Assembly: GCA_038993745.2 (NCBI GenBank)
Contig: CP160629.1
Coordinates: 1 to 64,000 of the forward strand
Length of the DNA stretch: 64,000 nucleotides
Origin: Aliivibrio fischeri
GTDB taxonomy: Bacteria; Pseudomonadota; Gammaproteobacteria; Enterobacterales; Vibrionaceae
Reading direction: 5' to 3'
Shown piece after piece: positions 34,511-45,095 of the stretch. The translations under genes and the position numbers were made by a program. How positions within the stretch are numbered: the stretch's first letter is position 1; each line of letters begins with the position of its first letter. The notes below the pieces were generated by a model. That model saw only the letters and a list, made by a program, of their open reading frames with translations. It did not search any database and was not told the DNA's origin.

Positions 34511-34566
34511 ACGGGTGATGGATTTCCACCTTTAACCGCTCTATTTTTAGAGATAATGATTCCTAC
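34511..34566 (+). promoter_or_regulatory. Fluoride riboswitch aptamer (crcB motif)
   Basis: The order of conserved pieces matches the crcB motif: GGGTGATGGATTTCCACC (34513-34530), AACCGCTCT, a short variable AGAG hairpin, then ATAATGATTCCTAC (34553-34566), corresponding to the conserved TGATGACTCCT segment. It lies 130 bases before a CLC-F-type gene, the known partner of this riboswitch. The following ACCC...GGGGT region may be the expression platform. Confidence 0.85.
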
Positions 34567-34698
34567 TATAGCGTTACCCTGATCAGTGAGTCTGATCGTA
34601 TTGGGGTAGATCCGTCTATGGTAGAGCAGTTTGTTATTTCTCTTCTCTTCTAAGATCGTCTATCCTTTTGTTTAACCATTATTTAAAGATAGAGATCC

Positions 34699-36078
34699 AT
34701 GGCACATCCTCTTAATCGAAATTTTCAAAACTTATTTCAAGTAGCTCGTTGGTCATTACTAATTCTACCTGTTGCTTTATTGGTAGGGTCATTTAACGCA
34801 TTTTTCTTATGGTTACTAAGTGAAGCGACGCAAGCTCGTATTGCGAATCCATGGCTGATTTATTTATTACCGATTGCCGGTTTAGCTATTGTTTATAGCT
34901 ACCGAAATTGGGGTAAAAATTCGGCGGGCGGTAATAACTTAATTATGGATGAAATTCACCAAGCAGGGGAAGGTGTTCCAGTAAGAATGGGGCCATTAGT
35001 GTTATTTACTACGGTGATAACGCATTTATTTGGTGGTTCTGCTGGTCGTGAAGGTACGGCTGTTCAAATAGGTGGTGCAACAACAGATTGGTTATCTAAA
35101 GTCTTTAAGCTATCTGAAGATGACCGAAAAATGATGCTAACCGCAGGTGTTGCTGCTGGTTTTGCTTCTATTTTTGGAACGCCTTTTACTGGGGCTATTT
35201 TTGCTCTTGAAGTATTGTTTATTGGGCGTATTAAGTTCAATGCCATCATTCCTGCACTATTGGCTGCTATCTTAGCTAATGTGGTCGCTTCGGCTTGGGG
35301 TGCTCATCATACGCATTATTTAATTAACTTTGATCAGGTTAGCACCTTGTTTGGTCATGCTGTTGATATCGATCTTTTATTAATGGCTAAAGTGATTATT
35401 GCTGCAATTGGTTTTGGTATTGCTGGTTATTTGTTTGGTGAGTTAACTCATGGCTTTAAAGACCTGTTTAACGCAACATTAAAGAACCCATATTTGATTG
35501 TAGTTGTGGGTGGTTTGATGGTCATCATCATTACGCAATTACTTGGCAATTATGATTACATTGGTATTGGTGTTTATCCAAGTCGTGATGGTGGGGTGAG
35601 TATTACTTCTGCATTTACAGAAGGTGGAGCTGAGTGGTATAGCTGGATTTTAAAATTGGTATTAACTGCGATTACTCTTGCTGCTGGTTATAAAGGTGGT
35701 GAAGTAACACCGTTGTTTTTTGTTGGTGCTACGTTAGGTAACTTCTTAGGTTGGGTTATGGGGGCTCCGGTTGATTTATTTGCTGCTCTGGGTTTCCTTG
35801 CTGTATTTGCAGCTGCAACCAATACACCATTAGCTTGTACGATTATGGGTGTGGAACTGTTTGGTGCTGAGTATTTACCTTATTTCGCATTAGCGTGTTA
35901 TACGGCTTATTACTTTAGTGGTCATACCGGTATTTACTCTTCGCAACGTGTTGCTGTTTCTAAAACATTAGAGCATGGTCGTGATCATGACGGCCTAAAT
36001 AAAATAGGGTCATATCGTGAACATAATTCATCGTCATTAAAACACCTAGCGAATAAGCTAACTAAAAAAGACAAATAG
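34699..36078 (+). CDS. CLC-F-type fluoride/proton antiporter
   Basis: The 459-residue multi-pass protein is a CLC transporter. The chloride motif GSGIP is absent; in its place is [13 protein letters not shown] (about 75-87). The second motif is [11 protein letters not shown] (116-126), with the gating Glu118 but Thr in place of Pro, and the third is [11 protein letters not shown]. These substitutions characterise the fluoride-exporting CLC-F clade rather than EriC chloride antiporters. The upstream fluoride riboswitch supports this strongly. Expected role: expelling cytosolic fluoride using the proton gradient. Confidence 0.87.
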   Translation: MAHPLNRNFQNLFQVARWSLLILPVALLVGSFNAFFLWLLSEATQARIANPWLIYLLPIAGLAIVYSYRNWGKNSAGGNNLIMDEIHQAGEGVPVRMGPLVLFTTVITHLFGGSAGREGTAVQIGGATTDWLSKVFKLSEDDRKMMLTAGVAAGFASIFGTPFTGAIFALEVLFIGRIKFNAIIPALLAAILANVVASAWGAHHTHYLINFDQVSTLFGHAVDIDLLLMAKVIIAAIGFGIAGYLFGELTHGFKDLFNATLKNPYLIVVVGGLMVIIITQLLGNYDYIGIGVYPSRDGGVSITSAFTEGGAEWYSWILKLVLTAITLAAGYKGGEVTPLFFVGATLGNFLGWVMGAPVDLFAALGFLAVFAAATNTPLACTIMGVELFGAEYLPYFALACYTAYYFSGHTGIYSSQRVAVSKTLEHGRDHDGLNKIGSYREHNSSSLKHLANKLTKKDK

Positions 36079-36092
36079 TTTCACGTGAAACA
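36077..36092. other. parS: parS-like site after the CLC-F gene (15 of 16 matches)
   Basis: AGTTTCACGTGAAACA differs from parS TGTTTCACGTGAAACA only at the first base. It begins at the CLC-F stop codon and is mostly intergenic. Confidence 0.75.
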
Positions 36093-36139
36093 TGATGGTT
36101 TATCTAGATTAGAACTTGGTAGAGAGAATTAGAACCTAA

Positions 36140-36222
36140 TGTGCTTCTCCACAAAAAATAACATTGTATTTGGTGGTGTAAGAGCTACCGATGATAAAGG
36201 TGGTTTTTTGCTGCGAAGCACA
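36140..36222 (+). terminator. Hairpin region after the CLC-F gene
   Basis: Outer arms GTGCTTC and GAAGCAC (ends near 36140 and 36222) enclose an inner CTACC/GGTGG hairpin followed by six T (about 36187-36213). The inner hairpin is a plausible CLC-F terminator. The segment from 36223 to 36381 shows no further structure that I can support. Confidence 0.45.
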
Positions 36223-36381
36223 CAAGGTTTAATATGGATTGTCGATATGTAAAACTCTATATGCGCTCACTCACAAACTCAGCCAACCACTTGATAACTT
36301 TTTTGTCTTCCATTTCATTTCTTGCATACTTTCTTTATACTCCGAATACGTTCAGATTTTGATTCAACGATCTGAAAGAAA

Positions 36382-36477
36382 CTTGTCGGAGTGCTTAGTG
36401 CTTTTTAAAGTACGAGCTGAGACCGCAGTGCGGGATCCGTAGAACCTGATCAGGCTAATACCTGCGAAGGGAACAAG
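36382..36477 (+). promoter_or_regulatory. TPP riboswitch (THI element) upstream of thiC
   Basis: The conserved thi-box is complete: closing stem CTTGT (36382-36386) with ACAAG (36473-36477), GGAGTGC, GAGCTGAGACC, then GGATCCGTAGAACCTGATC, AGGCTAATACCTGCG and AAGGGAA. Thiamine pyrophosphate binding represses thi gene expression. A weak hairpin GTAGCT/AGCTGC (36533-36538 with 36546-36551) followed by a T-rich tract may be the terminator of the expression platform. Confidence 0.97.
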
Positions 36478-36615
36478 AGACAATTTACATCTCAGTTTAT
36501 GAAACCATATCTACAGATTGAAAGGTACAGACGTAGCTGAATTTTAGCTGCTATTTATTCTTTTTAACTTGTGGGCATAACAGTACAGACAGATATTCTC
36601 TGCAGCATAAACTAA

Positions 36616-38613
<1,998 letters not shown>

Positions 38614-38623
38614 CGATGATAAT

Positions 38624-38651
38624 AAGGGATGTTTCACGTGGAACATCCCTT
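38624..38651. other. parS: parS-like site inside a 28-bp palindrome between thiC and thiE
   Basis: TGTTTCACGTGGAACA (38630-38645, 15 of 16 with parS) is extended by matching arms AAGGGAT (38624-38630) and ATCCCTT (38645-38651). As RNA it would fold into a long hairpin, but only a short T-rich run follows. It may act as parS, as an intercistronic hairpin, or as both. Confidence 0.75.
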
Positions 38652-38683
38652 AGTTTTGTATACGGAATTGAGGTGAGACAGCA

Positions 38684-39343
38684 ATGTTTGCATTCCCTAA
38701 TATTGATAAAAGTAAGTTTGGTTTATATCCCGTAGTTGATGATGTGTCGTGGATAGAAAAATTATTAAAGCTCGATGTAAAGACAATCCAATTGAGAATT
38801 AAGAATCCAGAACAAGCAGACTTAGAGCAACAGATTATAAAAGCGATTAGGCTTGGCCGCGAATACGATGCTCAGGTGTTCATCAATGACTATTGGCAGT
38901 TAGCTATTAAGCACAACGCATTTGGTATTCATCTTGGACAAGAAGACATAGAGGTTGCTGATTTACAGGCGATTGCTGAGGCGAATATTTGTCTTGGTTT
39001 GTCGACACACGATGATAGTGAACTATTAAAAGTAAAAGCCTTAAATCCAAGCTATTTAGCGCTTGGTCATATTTTTCCGACACCAACGAAAGAGATGCCA
39101 TCACAACCACAAGGTTTGACCAATCTTGCAAAGAATCAACAATTAGCTGGTGATACTCCGACCGTTGCGATTGGCGGTATTGATCTCTCCGTTGCTAATG
39201 ATGTGTGGCAAACCGGTGTTGATAGTATTGCGGTAGTTCGAGCGATTACTGAGGCTGAGGATACAGAGCAGGCCGTCGCGAAATTTAACGCCATCATTTC
39301 TGAACCAAGAAAAGAAAATCTACAGGAGGTTGCTTGTGAGTAA
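38684..39343 (+). CDS. thiE: Thiamine phosphate synthase ThiE
   Basis: ThiE joins hydroxymethylpyrimidine diphosphate and thiazole phosphate to give thiamine phosphate. The 219-residue TIM-barrel protein has KTIQLRIKN, the VFINDYWQLAI segment, GIHLGQED, GLSTHDDSE, LALGHIFPTPTKE and VAIGGID, all family landmarks. It follows thiC by 70 bases that hold a parS-like palindrome. Its end overlaps the thiF start by 8 bases. Confidence 0.95.
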   Translation: MFAFPNIDKSKFGLYPVVDDVSWIEKLLKLDVKTIQLRIKNPEQADLEQQIIKAIRLGREYDAQVFINDYWQLAIKHNAFGIHLGQEDIEVADLQAIAEANICLGLSTHDDSELLKVKALNPSYLALGHIFPTPTKEMPSQPQGLTNLAKNQQLAGDTPTVAIGGIDLSVANDVWQTGVDSIAVVRAITEAEDTEQAVAKFNAIISEPRKENLQEVACE

Positions 39344-40169
39344 CCAGTTAATGGAAGGGTTAAGTGACCAAGATTTTCTGCGTTATAGCCGTCAAATTAT
39401 GTTGCCTGATATTGGTGATAAAGGGCAAATAGCATTAAGAAATAGTACGGTTCTAATAATCGGTTGTGGCGGATTGGGTTCTTCAGTTGGAATGTATTTA
39501 TCCGCTTCTGGTGTCGGTACATTAATCATTGCTGATGGAGACAAAGTTGAATTAAGTAACTTACAGCGACAAGTGGTGTATCGCGATAACAACTTAAATC
39601 AAAATAAAGCGATGGCAATGGCGCAGCAACTTAAAGGGTTGAATAGTACAACTCATATTGAAGTGATCAGCCATAAGTTAACAGAGCCAGAGTTATCCCG
39701 TTTTATTAATCAAGTCGACGTGGTTTTGGATTGCTCTGATAATTTGCCAACACGACATGAAACTAATGCTGCATGTGTAAAGCATAACGTTCCACTTATT
39801 TCTGGTGCAGCAATTGGATGGCAAGGGCAGTTAATGTTGTTTTCAAATCAGGTCACGCAAAAAAACACGTCGTGCTATCACTGTTTATTTCCTTTTACTG
39901 AAAGCCACCAAACACAAAACTGTCAGTCGTTCGGAATTGTGGGACCGGTGGTAGGCATGATAGGAAACTTACAGGCATTAGAAACCATTAAATACCTTAC
40001 TCAACCGAGTTACATGAAATGGGGCACCATTCATCAGTTTGATGGCCGCTCTTTGGCTTGGTCATCGATAAAAATTCCAAAAGACAGTCAATGTTCAATC
40101 TGTGCTTCAACAGTAACTAATGATGTTTCACGTGAAACACACTCAAAAGGAGAGACTTGTCATGAGTGA
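39336..40169 (+). CDS. thiF: ThiS adenylyltransferase ThiF
   Basis: ThiF is an E1-like enzyme that adenylates the ThiS C terminus for sulfur transfer. The 277-residue protein has the nucleotide-binding GCGGLGSS loop, the catalytic Asp region VVLDCSDNLPTR, zinc-binding CYHC and CSIC pairs and the QSFGIVGPVVGMIG segment. I chose GTG at 39336 because AGGAGG lies 6 bases upstream; the start overlaps thiE by 8 bases and the end overlaps thiS by 8. A perfect parS sequence lies in its 3' end, encoding the tail residues VSRETH. Confidence 0.94.
   Translation: MSNQLMEGLSDQDFLRYSRQIMLPDIGDKGQIALRNSTVLIIGCGGLGSSVGMYLSASGVGTLIIADGDKVELSNLQRQVVYRDNNLNQNKAMAMAQQLKGLNSTTHIEVISHKLTEPELSRFINQVDVVLDCSDNLPTRHETNAACVKHNVPLISGAAIGWQGQLMLFSNQVTQKNTSCYHCLFPFTESHQTQNCQSFGIVGPVVGMIGNLQALETIKYLTQPSYMKWGTIHQFDGRSLAWSSIKIPKDSQCSICASTVTNDVSRETHSKGETCHE
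40124..40139. other. parS: Perfect parS site inside the 3' end of thiF
   Basis: TGTTTCACGTGAAACA is an exact 16 of 16 match to the conserved chromosomal ParB-binding site. It lies in the last codons of thiF, just before the thiS ribosome-binding site. Confidence 0.9.
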
Positions 40170-40374
40170 TTTAATGTCAATAGAACTTAATGGTGTGTCT
40201 TATCGAGTTGAGGTCACGCATACATTATCTTCATTTTTAGAATACCATGGTATTGATACACAAGGATGTGCTGTTGCAATCAGTAATCAGATAATACCGA
40301 GATCAGAGTGGCAAAAGCGTGGGTTATCACAGGGTGAATCCATATCTTTATTTCAAGCAATCGCTGGAGGCTAA
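40162..40374 (+). CDS. thiS: Sulfur carrier protein ThiS
   Basis: ThiS is the ubiquitin-like sulfur carrier for thiazole synthesis. The 70-residue protein has the beta-grasp pattern and the required C-terminal Gly-Gly (SLFQAIAGG). The ATG at 40162 is chosen for its AGGAGA ribosome-binding site 8 bases upstream and the usual length; it overlaps the thiF stop. thiG begins 2 bases after its stop. Confidence 0.94.
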   Translation: MSDLMSIELNGVSYRVEVTHTLSSFLEYHGIDTQGCAVAISNQIIPRSEWQKRGLSQGESISLFQAIAGG

Positions 40375-40375
40375 C

Positions 40376-41146
40376 ATGAATGACTTATTAACCATTGGAG
40401 ATAAGACGTTTAGATCACGTTTATTCACCGGAACAGGAAAGTTTCCAAATGCCAACGTTATGCAAAAGGCACTTATAGAGTCTGGTTCTGAATTATCAAC
40501 AATGGCGTTAAAACGTGTTGAAGTGAATAACCCTGAAGACAATATATTAAAGCCGATTGTGGATGCTGGAATTAACTTATTACCCAATACGTCTGGTGCT
40601 AAAAATGCTCGTGAGGCAATTTTCGCTGCACAACTGGCTCGTGAAGCATTAGGGACAAATTGGCTTAAATTGGAAATTCATCCTGATCCCAAATACTTAA
40701 TGCCTGACCCAATTGAAACATTAACCGCAGCAGAAGAGTTAGTGAAACAAGGGTTTATTGTCTTGCCATATTGTCATGCAGATCCCGTTTTATGTAAGCG
40801 ACTGGAAGAGGTTGGCTGTGCTGCTGTCATGCCATTAGGTGCGCCTATTGGTTCAAATAAAGGTATTGTCAGTCGTGACTTTTTAGAGATTATTATTGAC
40901 CAAGCTCGAGTACCTGTAGTGGTTGATGCAGGTATTGGTGCGCCATCTCATGCCGCTTTGGCAATGGAACTGGGGGCTGATGCTGTGCTTGTGAACACTG
41001 CGATTGCAGCTGCAAGAAACCCAATCGCAATGGCAACTGCATTTAAATTAGCTGTGCAATCTGGCCGATTAGCTTATGAAAATGGGTTGGCGTCAGTCAA
41101 CACTCAAGCCGTTGCTTCTAGTCCATTAACGGCATTTCTTGATTAA
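40376..41146 (+). CDS. thiG: Thiazole synthase ThiG
   Basis: ThiG forms the thiazole phosphate ring from deoxyxylulose phosphate, dehydroglycine and ThiS thiocarboxylate. The 256-residue TIM barrel has [12 protein letters not shown], the Schiff-base Lys region [32 protein letters not shown] and [26 protein letters not shown] split across the barrel end. The ATG at 40376 gives the family N terminus and follows the thiS GGAGG-like sequence. Confidence 0.96.
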   Translation: MNDLLTIGDKTFRSRLFTGTGKFPNANVMQKALIESGSELSTMALKRVEVNNPEDNILKPIVDAGINLLPNTSGAKNAREAIFAAQLAREALGTNWLKLEIHPDPKYLMPDPIETLTAAEELVKQGFIVLPYCHADPVLCKRLEEVGCAAVMPLGAPIGSNKGIVSRDFLEIIIDQARVPVVVDAGIGAPSHAALAMELGADAVLVNTAIAAARNPIAMATAFKLAVQSGRLAYENGLASVNTQAVASSPLTAFLD

Positions 41147-41156
41147 GGTGAATGAA

Positions 41157-42272
41157 ATGACATTTACTGATGAATGGGAAAAGTTACATTGGGATGAAGT
41201 TAAGCTCTCTATCTATAGTAAAACGTATCATGATGTTGAAAGAGCGCTAAGTAAATCCAAACGAGATCTTGAAGATTTTAAAGCCTTAATTTCTCCTGCT
41301 GCAGAAAGCTATCTTGAACAAATGGCTCAAGAGTCTGCACGATTAACTCGCCAACGTTTTGGTCATACGATTGGTTTTTATATTCCTTTGTATCTTTCTA
41401 ATCTTTGCGCGAATGCATGTACTTATTGTGGTTTCTCAATGGAGAATCGCATTAAGAGAAAGACGCTCAACCAAGATGAGGTTGCACAGGAAGTGATGGC
41501 GATTAAAGCGATGAATTTTGATAGTGTTCTTTTGGTAACGGGAGAACATGAAACCAAAGTTGGGATGAATTACTTTCGTCAAACATTACCGCAGATAAAG
41601 CAGTCGTTTAATTATCTCGCAATGGAAGTTCAGCCTTTAGAACAAGAAGAGTATGCAGAATTAAAAACCTTAGGTTTGGATGCGGTGATGGTGTATCAAG
41701 AAACGTATCATCCATCTACTTATGCGGAGCATCACCTTCGTGGTAATAAAACCGATTTTAAATTTAGATTAGAAACGCCTGACCGATTGGCAAAAGCGGG
41801 CATTGATAAGATTGGAATTGGGGCGCTTATTGGGCTAGAAGAGTGGCGAACAGATTGCTTTTTTGTGGCAGCGCATTTGGATTATTTAGAGCGTCGATAT
41901 TGGCAGACTCGTTACTCAATTTCTTTTCCAAGATTGCGACCATGTGAAGGTGCGCTGCAACCAAAATCAATAATGAGTGACAAACAACTGGTGCAATTAA
42001 TTTGTGCTTATCGGTTGTTAAACCCTGAGGTTGAACTGTCATTGTCCACTCGAGAGTCTGAACATTTTAGAGATAATGTATTGCCATTAGGTATCACATC
42101 AATATCCGCTGCATCGAAAACACAACCGGGTGGTTATGCAAATGATGACCAAGAGCTTGAACAGTTTTCTATTAGTGATGAGCGATCTGCTGAATCTGTT
42201 TCTTTAGCGGTACAAGCGAGGGGGTTTGAACCGGTTTGGAAGGACTGGGAGCGAGGGTTTACCTCTATTTAG
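41157..42272 (+). CDS. thiH: 2-iminoacetate synthase ThiH
   Basis: ThiH is the radical-SAM tyrosine lyase that supplies dehydroglycine to ThiG. The 371-residue protein has the cluster motif CANACTYCGFS (Cys-x3-Cys-x2-Cys), YQETYHPSTY, and SFPRLRPCEG. The ATG at 41157 lies 6 bases after AAGGTG, so I prefer it to the earlier TTG at 41139. Presence of ThiH rather than the oxidase ThiO fits a facultative anaerobe. It closes the operon before a strong terminator. Confidence 0.95.
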   Translation: MTFTDEWEKLHWDEVKLSIYSKTYHDVERALSKSKRDLEDFKALISPAAESYLEQMAQESARLTRQRFGHTIGFYIPLYLSNLCANACTYCGFSMENRIKRKTLNQDEVAQEVMAIKAMNFDSVLLVTGEHETKVGMNYFRQTLPQIKQSFNYLAMEVQPLEQEEYAELKTLGLDAVMVYQETYHPSTYAEHHLRGNKTDFKFRLETPDRLAKAGIDKIGIGALIGLEEWRTDCFFVAAHLDYLERRYWQTRYSISFPRLRPCEGALQPKSIMSDKQLVQLICAYRLLNPEVELSLSTRESEHFRDNVLPLGITSISAASKTQPGGYANDDQELEQFSISDERSAESVSLAVQARGFEPVWKDWERGFTSI

Positions 42273-42334
42273 CATATTGTAAGCAAGCGACATCTATTAA
42301 ATTGGATATAAAAATAACCTGAGAGCAGTAAATT

Positions 42335-42368
42335 AAAGTACTACTTAACTTAAGTAGTACTTTATTTA
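42335..42368. terminator. Bidirectional terminator between thiH and the hexosaminidase gene
   Basis: AAAGTACTACTTA (42335-42347) and TAAGTAGTACTTT (42351-42363) form a perfect 13-bp stem with a 3-base loop, with A and T tracts on the two sides. It serves two convergent genes. Confidence 0.92.
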
Positions 42369-42389
42369 GTTTGTTGATTTTTAGTTCAG

Positions 42390-44836
42390 TTACTTACGTA
42401 ACTGACGAACTAACTCTTCTGTTGGGCGAACAATAGCAACAATCATTTCATCGTACATTCCTGATGCATTTGTAGTAATAGATAATAGGTTATCTAGTTG
42501 TGTCGATGTTGGTTGTTGGCCTTTTTCAAGCTCATTAATAACTGCTAACGTTGCTTTTGCTACCTCAACATGTTTTTGGGCTAGCAGTACAGTATCTAAA
42601 GAAGATACATTATTTTTAAACATGACTTCTGATTTTTGCGCACTCTCTAAGACAGTTTGGTAATGTTTTTGTAGTGCTTTTAAATCACTCTGATCATTGA
42701 TCGCCGTCTTTGCAAGTTTCATCATTTCTAATACTGCAAAACTCTCCACTGGAACTGCGTCTGCAAAGCGATTTAATCTTTCGTATTGATTGTATAGTTC
42801 TCCTTTTGGATCGGTAGAATTATACTTCGCCCAGTTACGAGCATAGTATTGGGCAGGTTCTGCATAGTTTGCAAAACTCATCAGTGCAGACACATCACCG
42901 CCGTTAGCAATACGTAAATACTGCTTATAGCTATTGGTTTGATGTTGTAAGCCAACAGAAATCGTTGCCCAGCTGTCCATTGCCTGTAGGCGTTGGTACA
43001 TGCTGTCTTCATCGGTAAGCTCTTCAGCTGACCATAAACGTTCAGCAACGGCATAAGTTCTAGGCCAAATTCGACCTTCAACGGTTAGGTCGTCGTAGTT
43101 TTCTGCCCAGATAGCAGCTTCACCACCAAGAATAAGTTTTTCTTCATCTTTATTTAAAGCAACAGGATAGCCACCATTAGGAGCTGGAATCACTGAGTTC
43201 TTGATTGATGAACTTGCGGTTATTTTACCTGTTGTTGGCCAGCGAACATTTCCGACTAGCTGGTAGCTTTCTTCTTTAATGTTGCCGTTATTAAAGATTA
43301 GATTAAATTCGGTGTAAGACATGAAGTTATCAAAATGACCACGGAATGACTCACCTTTGGTGTATTCTATGATATCGACTTTAGCTCGTGATTTTCCGTT
43401 GTAATCTGTAAAGGCACGGGCATTACCATTCTTATCGGTAATGATAGTTAGGGTACCTTTACGTGGTCCACCTTTGCCTCTTGGTTTCTGCCAAGTGTAG
43501 GTTTCGAATGTTTCTCCACTGTGCAGTTGATCATCGACTTGTGGTCCCTTTGGCATAGGGTCATTACGATAATGGTAGCTGGTTGGTTGTGGTTGATCTA
43601 AATAGAACCCCGTTGAAAGCAATCCGGCATAACCTTCTTTTGCTGCTCGACCAATACTGTCATGTCCACGCCAGCTTTGAATGACAATCGATGTTGGCAG
43701 ATCTTTATGCCAAATCTCATCCCAGCCCATGATCTTTTTACCTTTCTTGTTTAGCATTTTTTCAATGCGTGCATTTAGGTATGACTGTAAACCACGATTA
43801 CCATCAATATTATTTTCTGCGATGAATGCTTGGATTTCTTTATTATCTGTCCATTGTTGGTAATTTGGCTCATCACCACCAATGTGAATGTATTCATCTG
43901 GGAACAGCTCAGTTACCTCACTGAATACTTTGTCGAAGAAGACATAGAGTTCAGGGTTAATAGGATTCATTAGAGGAACAAAAACACCCCAAGCGCGTTG
44001 TTGATCGTAAGATTGTTCACCTTCTCCAGACATTAATTCAGGGTAAGCATGAGCAACAGCTGAAGCGTGACCAGGCAATGAGATCTCAGGAATTACTCGA
44101 ATACCGCGTAGGCGGGCGTATTCAACAACGTCTTTGATTTCTTCTTTTGTATAGAAATCACCATCGGCAGTTTTCTCCCACAGCTTAGGGTAACTTTCGA
44201 TTTGAATTCGGATTGCTTGGTCATCCCATAGGTGCCAATGAAAGACATTCATTTTTGCGGAAGCAAAACCATCAATCTGACGTTTAATTGTATCAACGGT
44301 GACAAAGTGACGAGAGGAGTCAAATGAAGCTCCACGCCATGGGAAACGGGTTCATCTTCAATATTTACTTGAGGAACAAAGTAACCCGCTTTGGATGTGT
44401 TGATTAATTGAAGAAAAGTCTCTGCACCACGGAGTGCTCCGTATGGACGATCAGATTCTAAAATGATTTGTTTTTTATTGATGGTTAATTCGTAAGACTC
44501 GTCAATGTCGTTATCTTGAATTTTATTTTTGGCCGCCTTACTCACATCGATAATTAGCGTCGCTTCCTTTTTAGATGAAGCAAAAGGAGTAAGTAGTGGT
44601 AATCCAGTTTGAGCTTCTACACGTTGAATAATACGTAAGGCAAGTTGCTGAATGCGCTCTGATTTATAACCATCAATATAAATACTGAAATCACTAGTAA
44701 TTTCTAATTGGCCTGAATTTAACTCTACTGATTGAGGGTATGGCATCAAGTTTAAGTCTGTATTGGGAGCTGAAGCGAGGGATGATGCACTAAAAAGAAA
44801 GCTTGAAATCGAAAGAGTTAAAAGTGTTTTTTTCAT
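42390..44836 (-). pseudogene. Beta-N-acetylhexosaminidase (GH20), frameshifted in this sequence
   Basis: The product starts with a signal peptide (about 1-23, SLASA) and an N-terminal GH20b-like domain, then breaks at about residue 165. The second frame holds the catalytic barrel with MNVFHWHLWDDQ and the catalytic Asp-Glu pair in HIGGDEPNYQQW. Adding one C to the GGG run at 44348-44350 (minus strand CCC) restores the conserved PRFPWRGASFDSSRHF and one ORF of about 815 residues. The enzyme would release GlcNAc from chitin oligomers outside the cytoplasm. The intact C-terminal half suggests a sequencing error. Confidence 0.9.
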
Positions 44837-45016
44837 TATGTGTAGTCCTATATTCCTTTAAATTCCAAGGAAGGATTACGTATAAAGAGGATTTTGTATG
44901 TGACCAAATTATGGTTTGTATTAATAATATTGAGTGATTTATTGTTAGTTAGATATTGTGGCGCAAAATGTTTGTATCTGTGAAATAAATTACATAATAA
45001 ATTTGAACTGTAACCA

Positions 45017-45032
45017 TGTTTCACGTGGAACA
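45017..45032. other. parS: parS-like site between the hexosaminidase and aminopeptidase genes (15 of 16)
   Basis: TGTTTCACGTGGAACA differs from the parS consensus at one position (G for A at base 12) and lies fully in an intergenic region, which argues that codon choice did not create it. Confidence 0.8.
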
Positions 45033-45050
45033 TATATTTTTTACTAAAAA

Positions 45051-45078
45051 AATGCCACGTAAATACGTGGCATTTTAT
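45051..45078. terminator. Terminator of the aminopeptidase gene
   Basis: AATGCCACGT (45051-45060) and ACGTGGCATT (45065-45074) form a perfect 10-bp stem with a 4-base loop, flanked by A and T tracts. It ends the leftward aminopeptidase transcript. Confidence 0.9.
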
Positions 45079-45095
45079 TGTTGTATTTTAATGAA

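Noticed and set aside
34699..36078. Labelling this gene as an EriC/ClcA chloride channel
   Set aside because: The chloride-selectivity motifs are replaced by CLC-F ones and a fluoride riboswitch lies upstream.
36239..36442. 67-codon ORF upstream of thiC
   Set aside because: Runs into the TPP riboswitch aptamer, which explains the conserved sequence there.
44848..45033. 61-codon minus-strand ORF beginning MFHVKH
   Set aside because: Its start is simply the translation of the parS-like palindrome; no ribosome-binding site and an AT-rich composition.
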